Below are positions 1 to 5,492 of a stretch of 8,347 nt of DNA, piece after piece. The DNA is from Methanolinea sp. UBA473 (GTDB lineage: Archaea > Halobacteriota > Methanomicrobia > Methanomicrobiales > Methanospirillaceae), in the NCBI GenBank assembly GCA_002509495.1, contig DAEV01000075.1, forward strand, positions 1-8,347. The letters run 5' to 3'. The translations under genes were made by a program, and so were the position numbers. The first letter of the stretch is position 1, and the number at the start of each line of letters is the position of its first letter. The notes under the pieces are model-generated. The model worked only from the letters and a program-made list of their open reading frames with translations. It made no database searches and had not been told where the DNA came from.

Positions 1-694
1 AGCCGGGTTTTTCGCTATTCTCAAAGAAGAATTTCGCCCTCCTGGAGACGATCAGCGTATCCGAGGGCCCGAAGGTGATGGCGATGGTAAATGCCACAAA
101 GAGGTATTCGAAGATCCCGGGAAGCCAGTCCTTCCAGGCCGGGTTCGCGAGCAGGGACTGCGGGAAGATGAACTGGGTCCTGTGACCGGAATCCTTCCGG
201 GCGATCACCTGGTCCTCCATGTCCAGCAGCCAGAAGATCACCCCCGAGAGGAGGATATTGAACGACCATACCATGGCGGCATCGAGGAGGTACCATGCAG
301 CCCTCCCGGCAGGGCTCCAGAGCGAGACCACCATGAGGGCGGTATTCGCTGCGAGGATGAGGAGCCATATGAGGCAGTACCCGAGGAAGAAAAACCGTAT
401 CCAGTGTTCCTTTTTCAGAACGAGCAACAGGCCGCAGCCGATAAGGAAGATCGCAAGATCCGTGCCGAACGTCCGCAGCGGATCGGACGCAAACAACGAT
501 TGAACCGGTGTGCCCCCACTGACCTGCTCCCCGACCGAGGAGAGGAACGTGGACAAACCTTCCTCCGCGATGGACATGGTCTGCAGATCGGTCAGCATCA
601 GGATGGACGCCGCCGAGAGCAGGCACATCACAAAGAACTGGAGAAGGAATGGGTGCGATAATAGAAGATCCGGGCACTTAGGGAGAGGGGGCAT
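1..694 (-). CDS. uncharacterised multi-pass membrane protein, partial (C-terminus beyond left edge)
   Basis: I translated this frame from the reverse strand: it is open from the ATG at 694-692 to the window edge, giving 231 residues and no stop. Hydrophobic stretches lie at about residues 15-35, 73-93, 99-125, 133-157 and 192-215, so at least five membrane helices are present. A loop at about 35-72 is polar and probably outside or inside the membrane. After the fifth helix comes FTIAITFGPSDTLIVSRRAK (about 202-221), a polar SDT...SRRAK turn. This resembles the conserved turn before the last helices of DUF1345-like and related uncharacterised membrane proteins, but that link is from memory and tentative. 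The start is the first Met in frame; the frame is open further upstream but has no other ATG, and no strong ribosome site is seen (AGGT lies close by). The gene is divergent from the channel gene at 855. Function unknown. Confidence 0.75.
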   Translation of the reverse strand, partial: MPPLPKCPDLLLSHPFLLQFFVMCLLSAASILMLTDLQTMSIAEEGLSTFLSSVGEQVSGGTPVQSLFASDPLRTFGTDLAIFLIGCGLLLVLKKEHWIRFFFLGYCLIWLLILAANTALMVVSLWSPAGRAAWYLLDAAMVWSFNILLSGVIFWLLDMEDQVIARKDSGHRTQFIFPQSLLANPAWKDWLPGIFEYLFVAFTIAITFGPSDTLIVSRRAKFFFENSEKPG

Positions 695-726
695 GGGTAC
701 CTGACTATCATTCTCAATAGGGGAAT

Positions 727-736
727 GGATAAATCC
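727..736 (-). promoter_or_regulatory. possible TATA-like box for the membrane protein gene at 694
   Basis: The minus strand reads GGATTTATCC here, the most AT-rich stretch upstream of the start at 694. It sits about 35-40 bases before the ATG, which would leave a short leader. This is only a spacing and composition argument. Confidence 0.25.
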
Positions 737-757
737 TGCCCCTGATGGATCGAAACC

Positions 758-770
758 CCCCGCGGCGGGG
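758..770. repeat. GC palindrome in the divergent intergenic region
   Basis: CCCCG-CGG-CGGGG forms a perfect 5-bp inverted repeat with a 3-base centre, flanked by AAA on the left and AAAAA on the right. It lies between the divergent genes that start at 694 and 855, so it could be an operator-like site for either gene. It is not followed by a T-tract on the plus strand, so a plus-strand terminator is unlikely. Confidence 0.3.
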
Positions 771-838
771 AAAAACTCTATCATCCCCCCCGGTGACCTA
801 AACTCAACCGCACCTCTTGCCTTTTGCTTTTGCGCTTC

Positions 839-844
839 AGGTGG
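839..844 (+). promoter_or_regulatory. Shine-Dalgarno site of the channel-like gene
   Basis: AGGTGG lies 10 bases before the ATG at 855 and matches the archaeal anti-Shine-Dalgarno core. It supports the 855 start over the overlapping alternative-frame ATG at 824. Confidence 0.5.
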
Positions 845-854
845 CAGCGTTCCC

Positions 855-2168
855 ATGATCGACGATTTCAAGACAATCTTCCGAAGGAACAGGGACCTCA
901 TCACGCTGGGATGGCTCATCTCGATCATCCTCATCTTCCCCTACTTCGAGGGAACCGCCTTCGGAGAGATGCTCCTTGTCATCCTGATCTCGGCCCTGCT
1001 CCTCTCAGCCCTCTATTCCGTGAGCGATCGGCCATCCCAGGTCGCAGCGGGATTCCTGCTGGCGGTCCCCACGCTCCTCTGTGCATGGACGGAATTCTTT
1101 GTACCCTCCGACGATATCTGGGTGGCCCTGCTCCTCTCCCTGACCGTATTTCTATCCTATATCACGCTCTCGATCCTGCACCGCGTGTTCAAGGCAAAAG
1201 AAGTGACGCTCGTGGAGATGATCCGGGCGGTAACCTCGTATATCATGATCGGACTCGCGTTCGGCATGGTCTACCTGCTGGTGGAGGCCCTGTCCCCCGA
1301 CTCCTTCCAGTTCACGTACGGGACAACGAATATCCAGTCGCTCATCTACTTCTCATTCGGTGCCCTCTCCACGGCAGGGTTCGGGGATATCACGGCCATC
1401 TCCCCCGTTGCCCGGTCGCTGGTGATCATCGAGATGCTGATCGGCGTGATGTACATGGCGGTGCTCATCGGACTCCTCGTGAACGCCCACTACAGTGCCC
1501 GCTATTCGACCCCGAGGGAACGATGGATTGAAGGACGGGAAGGGGCCAAAAAAAGGTTCCGGGCACCGTTCCTGTCCTCCGGTGGGACACCCGTGCTCCT
1601 GGCCATCGCGGTGATGCTCAACATGTCGACCGCTCTCGTGGCTGCCGCCCTGAATCTCCCCCTTTTCCTGGACACCTGGGGAACTTCCCTCGGGGTGATC
1701 CTCGGGGGATTCCCCGTCGGAGCGGCAGCCGGGATCCTGTCCAACGTGATCCTGGGGCTTACTATCTGGGATCCGGCATCGATCCTGTTCGCCGCGTGCA
1801 GCGTTCTCGTGGCCGCCATGACATGGCTCTTCTGGAGCCGCGGATGGGTGGATGTCCGGACGCCGTGGCTCCTCCTCGCGGCCGGGATCGCGACAGGAAT
1901 CGTGAACGCCTTTGCAACCTTCTCGATCTCGACCGCATTCGGCCAGCCGCCCTATGAAGGGACCCTGGCGATCTACAGGTTCTTCACCGGCATCTTACCC
2001 GGCCCCGTGATGCCGGGATTTGCCACCTCTCTCCTCGTGGAAATCATCGACAAGACCCTGTGCATCGTGCTTGCCGCGGTGGCTTCGGTTTTCCTGACAG
2101 ATTTCTTCGAGAAGGAACAAAATAAGGATGAAAGCGGGAAAGAGGAGGAGATCCCTCCCGGGGATTGA
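855..2168 (+). CDS. potassium-channel-like pore fused to an ECF S-component-like membrane domain
   Basis: This 437-residue integral membrane protein has two parts. Residues 1-215 carry N-terminal helices (about 15-30, 36-54, 63-80, 88-110) and then a two-helix pore unit: helix 125-145, a re-entrant pore loop with STAGFGD at 172-178, and helix 185-209. STAGFGD corresponds to the TVGYGD/TVGFGD selectivity filter of the Ion_trans_2 channel family, with Ala in place of the usual Val. A charged linker (about 214-238) follows. Residues 245-417 form a second block of about five or six helices. The motif LNLPLFLDTWGTSLG (266-280), then a G-rich VGAAAGILSNVILGLT (288-303) and a late EIIDK (396-400), recall substrate-binding S components of ECF transporters. 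No cytoplasmic RCK/TrkA-N domain follows; the tail is short, charged and acidic. Known for the families: pores pass K+, and S components bind vitamins or metals. Inferred: a ligand-influenced channel or a sensor. The ECF assignment is less certain than the channel one. Confidence 0.85.
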   Translation: MIDDFKTIFRRNRDLITLGWLISIILIFPYFEGTAFGEMLLVILISALLLSALYSVSDRPSQVAAGFLLAVPTLLCAWTEFFVPSDDIWVALLLSLTVFLSYITLSILHRVFKAKEVTLVEMIRAVTSYIMIGLAFGMVYLLVEALSPDSFQFTYGTTNIQSLIYFSFGALSTAGFGDITAISPVARSLVIIEMLIGVMYMAVLIGLLVNAHYSARYSTPRERWIEGREGAKKRFRAPFLSSGGTPVLLAIAVMLNMSTALVAAALNLPLFLDTWGTSLGVILGGFPVGAAAGILSNVILGLTIWDPASILFAACSVLVAAMTWLFWSRGWVDVRTPWLLLAAGIATGIVNAFATFSISTAFGQPPYEGTLAIYRFFTGILPGPVMPGFATSLLVEIIDKTLCIVLAAVASVFLTDFFEKEQNKDESGKEEEIPPGD

Positions 2169-2208
2169 AGAGTTACCTTCCCCGCCCGCGGACGGACTGT
2201 TCCCTTCC

Positions 2209-2532
2209 TCACGATCTCCTGCAATCCAGCTCCTCCACCACCTCTTCCCGGAGCCTCCCCTTTTTTCCCCGGACCACGGTGGCCTTCACCCTGCAGGGAT
2301 GGGACGTAAGGACGAAACTCTCGGAGAATAGATCGAGGCCTCCCTCTGCAAAATCGGGAAGGCCGATGGGGATGCTGGGTGTATCGAACGCGGGTTTCTG
2401 CGAGACCGGGCAGACCACAAGATCTCCCCCCTCGTCTGCTTTTACCACCACTGCAGGCCGGACCTTCTGTTCTCCGGACTCCCGGATCCGCACCGGGACG
2501 AGAACAACGTCCCCGCGTTGATACGACCCCAT
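2209..2532 (-). CDS. MazF/PemK-like protein (possible mRNA endonuclease toxin), no antitoxin visible
   Basis: The 107-residue product starts QRGDVVLVPV (5-14) and continues KVRPAVVVKA (23-32), the hallmark opening of the MazF/PemK (PF02452) SH3-like fold. R25 before P26 is where the family's catalytic Arg sits, and CPVS (41-44) ends in Ser where MazF has Ser/Thr. Length matches the family (about 105-120). The C-terminal helix is RLREEVVEELDC (93-104). The segment LTSHPCRVKATVV (75-87) departs from the usual 'S-x-x-x-x-x-Q-I-R-T-V-D' pattern of bacterial MazF, so ribonuclease activity is not assured. MazF proteins cleave mRNA at short sites and are normally held by an antitoxin encoded just upstream; here the 215 bases upstream contain no convincing antitoxin. 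The gene converges on the channel gene, 40 bases apart. The ATG has no Shine-Dalgarno site, so a leaderless mRNA is likely. Confidence 0.85.
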   Translation of the reverse strand: MGSYQRGDVVLVPVRIRESGEQKVRPAVVVKADEGGDLVVCPVSQKPAFDTPSIPIGLPDFAEGGLDLFSESFVLTSHPCRVKATVVRGKKGRLREEVVEELDCRRS

Positions 2533-2552
2533 GGCATACTATTGGGAACGGG

Positions 2553-2562
2553 AATTGATAAG
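2553..2562 (-). promoter_or_regulatory. possible TATA box for the MazF-like gene (leaderless transcript)
   Basis: The minus strand reads CTTATCAATT, centred about 26 bases before the ATG at 2532. That is the archaeal TATA-to-start distance, so transcription would begin at or near the start codon. This agrees with the lack of a ribosome binding site. Confidence 0.35.
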
Positions 2563-2601
2563 ATCCTTCTCTCCCGGGAAACCTGCCGGACGGCCCCCTC
2601 T

Positions 2602-2637
2602 GTACAAGACCGTTAATGGCTGCCCGGGGGATTGTAC
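2602..2637. repeat. short inverted repeat GTACAA...TTGTAC
   Basis: GTACAA at 2602-2607 is matched by TTGTAC at 2632-2637, perfect over 6 bp, with a 24-base spacer. It lies in the gene-free stretch 2533-2747 upstream of the MazF-like gene. It could be chance or a regulator site. Confidence 0.2.
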
Positions 2638-2714
2638 TATGCGGTCATACAGTGTAATAGAAATCCCTGTGGTTATCACGCACATACCAGGATACGCCCT
2701 TTTTCGCGGTTCCG

Positions 2715-2736
2715 AAAAGAAAAAAGAAAAAATCCC
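2715..2736 (-). terminator. T-rich terminator of the pilin/LamG gene
   Basis: Read on the minus strand, about 12 bases after the TGA at 2748-2750 there are three runs of T (TTTTTT, TTTTTT, TTTT) separated by single C residues, preceded by a CCCGGG element. Long T-tracts right after the stop are the usual archaeal termination signal. Confidence 0.6.
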
Positions 2737-2747
2737 GGGTATCGGGC

Positions 2748-3989
2748 TCAGGCCAGGTAGTTCTGGTAATTCCCTGTGATCTCTCCCTGAGTAAGCCCCC
2801 GGTTGTAGAGGGCGAACGATCCGATACTGCCTGAATAGTAGAAAGGATACTGGGTCGAAGCCTGGCGTCCCATCGTGAGGGGGTGATCGTTGTCCTTGAG
2901 CCGCACGTCCGGGATCTGCGAGGGCGAGGTGATCTTATTCGTTCCCGGTACGTTGGACTGGTAATACGAGTAAGTCTGGGAAACGCCATTGACATAGATA
3001 GTGGGGGTGCCGCCTTCCACCACGAGGTCCACGTAGTTCCAGTTGTTGGCGGTGACCGCCACGTTGTCGGTCATGACGTGGTAGTGGGTGTTCGTGACTC
3101 TGTCGTCCCATTCGAAGTAAACCTTGCCGTTGATCAGGTAGAGGTCGTAGTTCTTATCCTCCGTGATTTGCCCTCCCTGGTTGGTCTGGAGGCCCTTTCC
3201 GAGGACCTGCATCCAGGACCCCACCGTCGTGGGCTGCAACCAGACGGACAGCGTCAGGTCTCCTGTATAGGTGAGCGTCGGATCATCGGCATACGAGAGC
3301 CAGTCGTCCCCGTCGAACCGCAGGTAGGTCATATTCATTGGAACTCCCGTAAATCCCGTCACCGGGTTCCCATTCACCGAATAGGAGAGCGGAGTGCAGT
3401 CGGTCCTCCAGACATCCCCCCCCGCCGTACCCCCTGCAAGGGGATAGGACGTGGTCCCGCTGGTAATCACCGCTCTATCATCGCTGGAGATCAGGAGAGG
3501 AATCTCGGGATCGATCAACTGCACGACCCAGGTCCCCATGGTAAGTGGTTTGAGTTTGCCGCTGGGGAGGGTTTCGCTCACGATATAGTCGCAGTACCCG
3601 GAATAGGAGCTCGAATTGGGATAGATGAAGAGGGTACGCCCCTCCAGCGACCCCGAAGAGAGGAAGGGCTCCGGGTAAAGGGTCCTGCCATCGGGACTCA
3701 TCACCTTGATCCGCACCACCTTTCCGGGGGCGGGTGCCGGCTGGCCTTCGAAATGGAATGGTTCTGCTTCCCGGATGGTGAGGGCGACGACCTGGACGGG
3801 CGGCCCGCTTGCCTGGATTACTTCCTTTACTCCTGCCTCGCTCGCAATATACACAGTGGAATGCAATTGAGATGTCGTTCCCATCGCGAACGACTGCACG
3901 ATCAGCACAATTCCAATGACAAGAACCACCATGAGAATCACTCCCACGAGGTGGACCTCCCCGGATTCCCTCTTCCTTCCCGTCTCCAT
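2748..3989 (-). CDS. archaeal pilin-like secreted protein with C-terminal LamG domain
   Basis: The 413-residue product begins with a class III signal: charged METGRKRESG, then EVHLVGVILMVVLVIGIVLI (11-30). The expected prepilin peptidase (PibD/FlaK family) cut is after Gly10, leaving the hydrophobic helix as the N-terminus of a pilin or pilin-like anchor. Residues about 60-215 are a beta-rich region with no family I can name; it contains C133 and C198, a possible disulphide. From about 217 to 412 the pattern fits a LamG/concanavalin-like jelly roll: YLRFDGDDWLSY (222-233), FTLSVW-like DLTLSVWLQP (244-253), NWNYVDLVV (316-324), TIYVNGV (330-336) and the closing FALYNRGLTQGEI (392-404). LamG domains bind glycans or adhere to surfaces. 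A GGAG site (4003-4000) lies 10 bases before the ATG. The gene is divergent from the LPXTG-like gene at 4114 and ends in a strong T-tract. A role in adhesion or surface contact is inferred. Confidence 0.85.
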   Translation of the reverse strand: METGRKRESGEVHLVGVILMVVLVIGIVLIVQSFAMGTTSQLHSTVYIASEAGVKEVIQASGPPVQVVALTIREAEPFHFEGQPAPAPGKVVRIKVMSPDGRTLYPEPFLSSGSLEGRTLFIYPNSSSYSGYCDYIVSETLPSGKLKPLTMGTWVVQLIDPEIPLLISSDDRAVITSGTTSYPLAGGTAGGDVWRTDCTPLSYSVNGNPVTGFTGVPMNMTYLRFDGDDWLSYADDPTLTYTGDLTLSVWLQPTTVGSWMQVLGKGLQTNQGGQITEDKNYDLYLINGKVYFEWDDRVTNTHYHVMTDNVAVTANNWNYVDLVVEGGTPTIYVNGVSQTYSYYQSNVPGTNKITSPSQIPDVRLKDNDHPLTMGRQASTQYPFYYSGSIGSFALYNRGLTQGEITGNYQNYLA

Positions 3990-4032
3990 CCTTCCAGTTC
4001 TCCGTCGAATCGAATACTTTGAACAGGATCGG

Positions 4033-4038
4033 ATATAA
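4033..4038 (-). promoter_or_regulatory. TATA box of the pilin/LamG gene
   Basis: The minus strand reads CTCCTTATATCC, with TTATAT as a TATA box and a purine-poor upstream flank. It is about 45 bases before the ATG at 3989, leaving a leader of about 20 bases that holds the GGAG ribosome site. Confidence 0.45.
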
Positions 4039-4045
4039 GGAGCCC

Positions 4046-4055
4046 TGATTTTTAT
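4046..4055 (+). promoter_or_regulatory. possible TATA box of the LPXTG-like gene
   Basis: GATTTTTATC is the most AT-rich stretch upstream of the start at 4114 and is near the box of the opposite gene, so the two promoters would be back to back. A second candidate, CCTTATCTTCC, lies at about 4072-4082. Confidence 0.3.
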
Positions 4056-4104
4056 CGGAGCAAATGGGCATCCTTATCTTCCGGGCAGGTGACCGATCTT
4101 CCAT

Positions 4105-4109
4105 GGTGA
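4105..4109 (+). promoter_or_regulatory. Shine-Dalgarno site deciding the 4114 start
   Basis: GGTGA lies 4 bases before ATG 4114. The nearby ATG at 4103 reaches a stop after four codons, so it is not the start. Confidence 0.5.
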
Positions 4110-4113
4110 AAGA

Positions 4114-4410
4114 ATGAAGGCTTCCTTCCGGGCGTGCCTGATCCTGGCAGTCCTTCTCCTGGTCCCTCCCTTCGCTTTTGCCGTAGCGCCGGCAGATGCA
4201 CCCCCGCTCACCATCCCTCCCCCGGAGGGTGGGGAATCGCACCCTGCCATGGTGACCACCGCAGATACCCTTCTGCCCGCCACCGGATCCACGGTAAGTC
4301 CCTGGATGATCCTGGGGGTCGTCCTGGTCATCGTCGCCTTAGCGGGATTCATCTATATCCGCCGGAAGCCCGGCGCCTACATACCGAAATCCCGGCGCCT
4401 TCAAAAATAG
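4114..4410 (+). CDS. small exported protein with an LPXTG-like C-terminal anchor
   Basis: The 98-residue product has a clear signal peptide (MKASFR, hydrophobic 7-20, AFA at 21-23 as likely cleavage site). A short Pro-rich exposed stretch of about 30 residues follows (24-53). Then comes LPATG at 54-58, a hydrophobic helix (about 63-82) and a basic tail YIRRKPGAYIPKSRR. LPXTG, hydrophobic helix and basic tail in this order is the sorting signal that sortases use in Gram-positive bacteria; seeing it in an archaeal setting is notable. No sortase gene is in this window, so it may just be a bitopic membrane protein whose sequence coincides with the motif. If cleaved, the mature peptide would be only about 34 residues. 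The gene is divergent from the pilin/LamG gene, which suggests a linked surface role. I know no named family for it. Confidence 0.75.
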   Translation: MKASFRACLILAVLLLVPPFAFAVAPADAPPLTIPPPEGGESHPAMVTTADTLLPATGSTVSPWMILGVVLVIVALAGFIYIRRKPGAYIPKSRRLQK

Positions 4411-4420
4411 CGAGGAATCC

Positions 4421-4459
4421 TTTTTCCCAGGTGCCCTCTCCCCGTCAGGATCAGGGAGA
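4421..4459 (+). terminator. possible terminator after the LPXTG-like gene
   Basis: TTTTT at 4421-4425 follows the stop by about 10 bases. Further on, TCTCCC (4437-4442) pairs with GGGAGA (4454-4459) across an 11-base loop. Either could end transcription before the next gene; the signal is modest. Confidence 0.3.
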
Positions 4460-4468
4460 AGGTTCTCC

Positions 4469-4476
4469 CATATACT
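4469..4476 (+). promoter_or_regulatory. possible TATA box of the asparagine-synthetase-like gene
   Basis: CATATACT lies about 35-40 bases before the ATG at 4509 and is the only AT-rich element in that gap. Transcription would start near 4497-4500, leaving a leader of about ten bases. Confidence 0.35.
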
Positions 4477-4508
4477 CTTGACCTGAGCCGATCTAACTGG
4501 ATCCGCGT

Positions 4509-5492
4509 ATGACGGTGCAACTCCGTGGATGGGTGGAACTCAACGGAACGAAGCTGACCCGCGACGATGTCGGGAAGATCGTCCGGGATGCTCCCGGAAA
4601 TGCCGGAGGTTTCGGTGGTGAGTTCCTCCTCTCATGGAATCATTGCACTGCCCGGGACACTCTCGGGATCATCCCGGGAAGGATCCCCCCCGGGTCGATC
4701 GTCTGCAACGGGGTACTGGTCTGCCGCGTGGACCCCTGCCTGCCGAAGATGGATCTGGAAGGGGCGATCCTGGAGTCGGTGCGTCTCCGGTGCGACCAGG
4801 GGGTGGTGGCCCTGTCAGGGGGGGTGGACTCTTCCCTCGTGGCAGCGCTGGCGGGTCTCCCGTGCATCGCCGTAGGCCTCGAGGGATCGTTCGACCTGGA
4901 GCGTGCGGGACATGCTGCAGCACTGATCGGTATCGAATGCGACAGGGTAGTGATCGGGAGGGACGAGGTCGAAGATGCCCTCCGGGAGGTTCTTGCAGTG
5001 ATTCCCCGGAAGAACCCTGTCGATGCATCGATCGCGACAACCCTGTACTTCGTCGCCCGGGAGGCAGCGGAGCGAGGCCACGAGAGGATCCTTTCCGGTC
5101 AGGGAGCCGACGAGCTCTTCGGAGGCTATGCACGGTACCTGTCCAGTCCGGATCGGAACGCCGAACGTGAACGGGACATTGCCGGACTACGGACCCAGGG
5201 GGAGAGGGATCAGGCGGCGGTCTTACTCCACGGGGTTTACCTCTCCCTGCCCTATCTCGATCTCCGGGTGTTCCGTGCCGCCCGGGCAATTCCCGCCGAC
5301 AGACTGATCCATCAGGGAGTGAGGAAACACCCCCTGCGGCAGGTGGCGGAACGACATATACCTCCCGAACTGGCCTTTGCAGAGAAGAAGGCCATGCAGT
5401 ACGGCTCCGGGATCTCGAACGAGATCCGGAGGCTGGCACGCAGGAGAGGATTTCACCACGTCCGGGACTATCTCGGAAGCCTTGAAGGATAA
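4509..5492 (+). CDS. asparagine-synthetase-like protein with a remnant glutaminase domain
   Basis: The 327-residue product has the ATP-pyrophosphatase core of class B asparagine synthetases (PF00733): the P-loop SGGVDSS at 103-109, the downstream GQGADELFGGY at 198-208, and KKAMQYGSGI at 293-302 near the C-terminus. Full AsnB proteins are about 500-600 residues and start Met-Cys, the Cys being the glutaminase nucleophile. Here residue 2 is Thr and only about 95 residues precede the core. That stretch still shows FGGEFLLSW (35-43) and ARDTLGIIPG (48-57), which correspond to the end of the class II glutaminase domain (F.G.FAF..D ... ARDRLGIKPL). So the front of that domain, with the nucleophile, is missing. 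The family activates a carboxylate by adenylation and transfers ammonia. Use of free ammonia, another amine donor, or a different substrate is possible. The gene precedes gatCAB in the same direction but is separated by about 350 bases, so it is probably a separate transcript. The ATG has only a weak ribosome site. Confidence 0.85.
   Translation: MTVQLRGWVELNGTKLTRDDVGKIVRDAPGNAGGFGGEFLLSWNHCTARDTLGIIPGRIPPGSIVCNGVLVCRVDPCLPKMDLEGAILESVRLRCDQGVVALSGGVDSSLVAALAGLPCIAVGLEGSFDLERAGHAAALIGIECDRVVIGRDEVEDALREVLAVIPRKNPVDASIATTLYFVAREAAERGHERILSGQGADELFGGYARYLSSPDRNAERERDIAGLRTQGERDQAAVLLHGVYLSLPYLDLRVFRAARAIPADRLIHQGVRKHPLRQVAERHIPPELAFAEKKAMQYGSGISNEIRRLARRRGFHHVRDYLGSLEG

Noticed and set aside
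182..661. Open frame on the plus strand opposite the same gene
   Set aside because: Composition (very rich in Glu, Arg, His, Pro) is what an antisense shadow of a GC-rich gene gives; no ribosome site or family match.
21..677. Open frame on the minus strand overlapping the membrane protein gene
   Set aside because: Rich in His, Arg, Pro and Gly with no hydrophobic helices; the adjacent minus-strand frame codes for a clear membrane protein running off the window edge.
824..1531. Plus-strand frame overlapping the channel-like gene
   Set aside because: No domain pattern; the frame starting at 855 has the channel filter and helices and a good ribosome site.
2531..2779. Small plus-strand frame considered as an antitoxin or peptide
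   Set aside because: It runs opposite to the MazF-like gene, overlaps the end of the pilin/LamG gene and its terminator, and has no DNA-binding motif.
2883..4022. Long plus-strand frame opposite the pilin/LamG gene
   Set aside because: Val/His/Arg/Gly-rich antisense shadow; the minus strand has an intact signal, LamG motifs and a terminator.
3478..4242. Minus-strand frame spanning the divergent promoter region
   Set aside because: It crosses both promoters and the LPXTG-like gene with no family pattern; low-complexity charged content.
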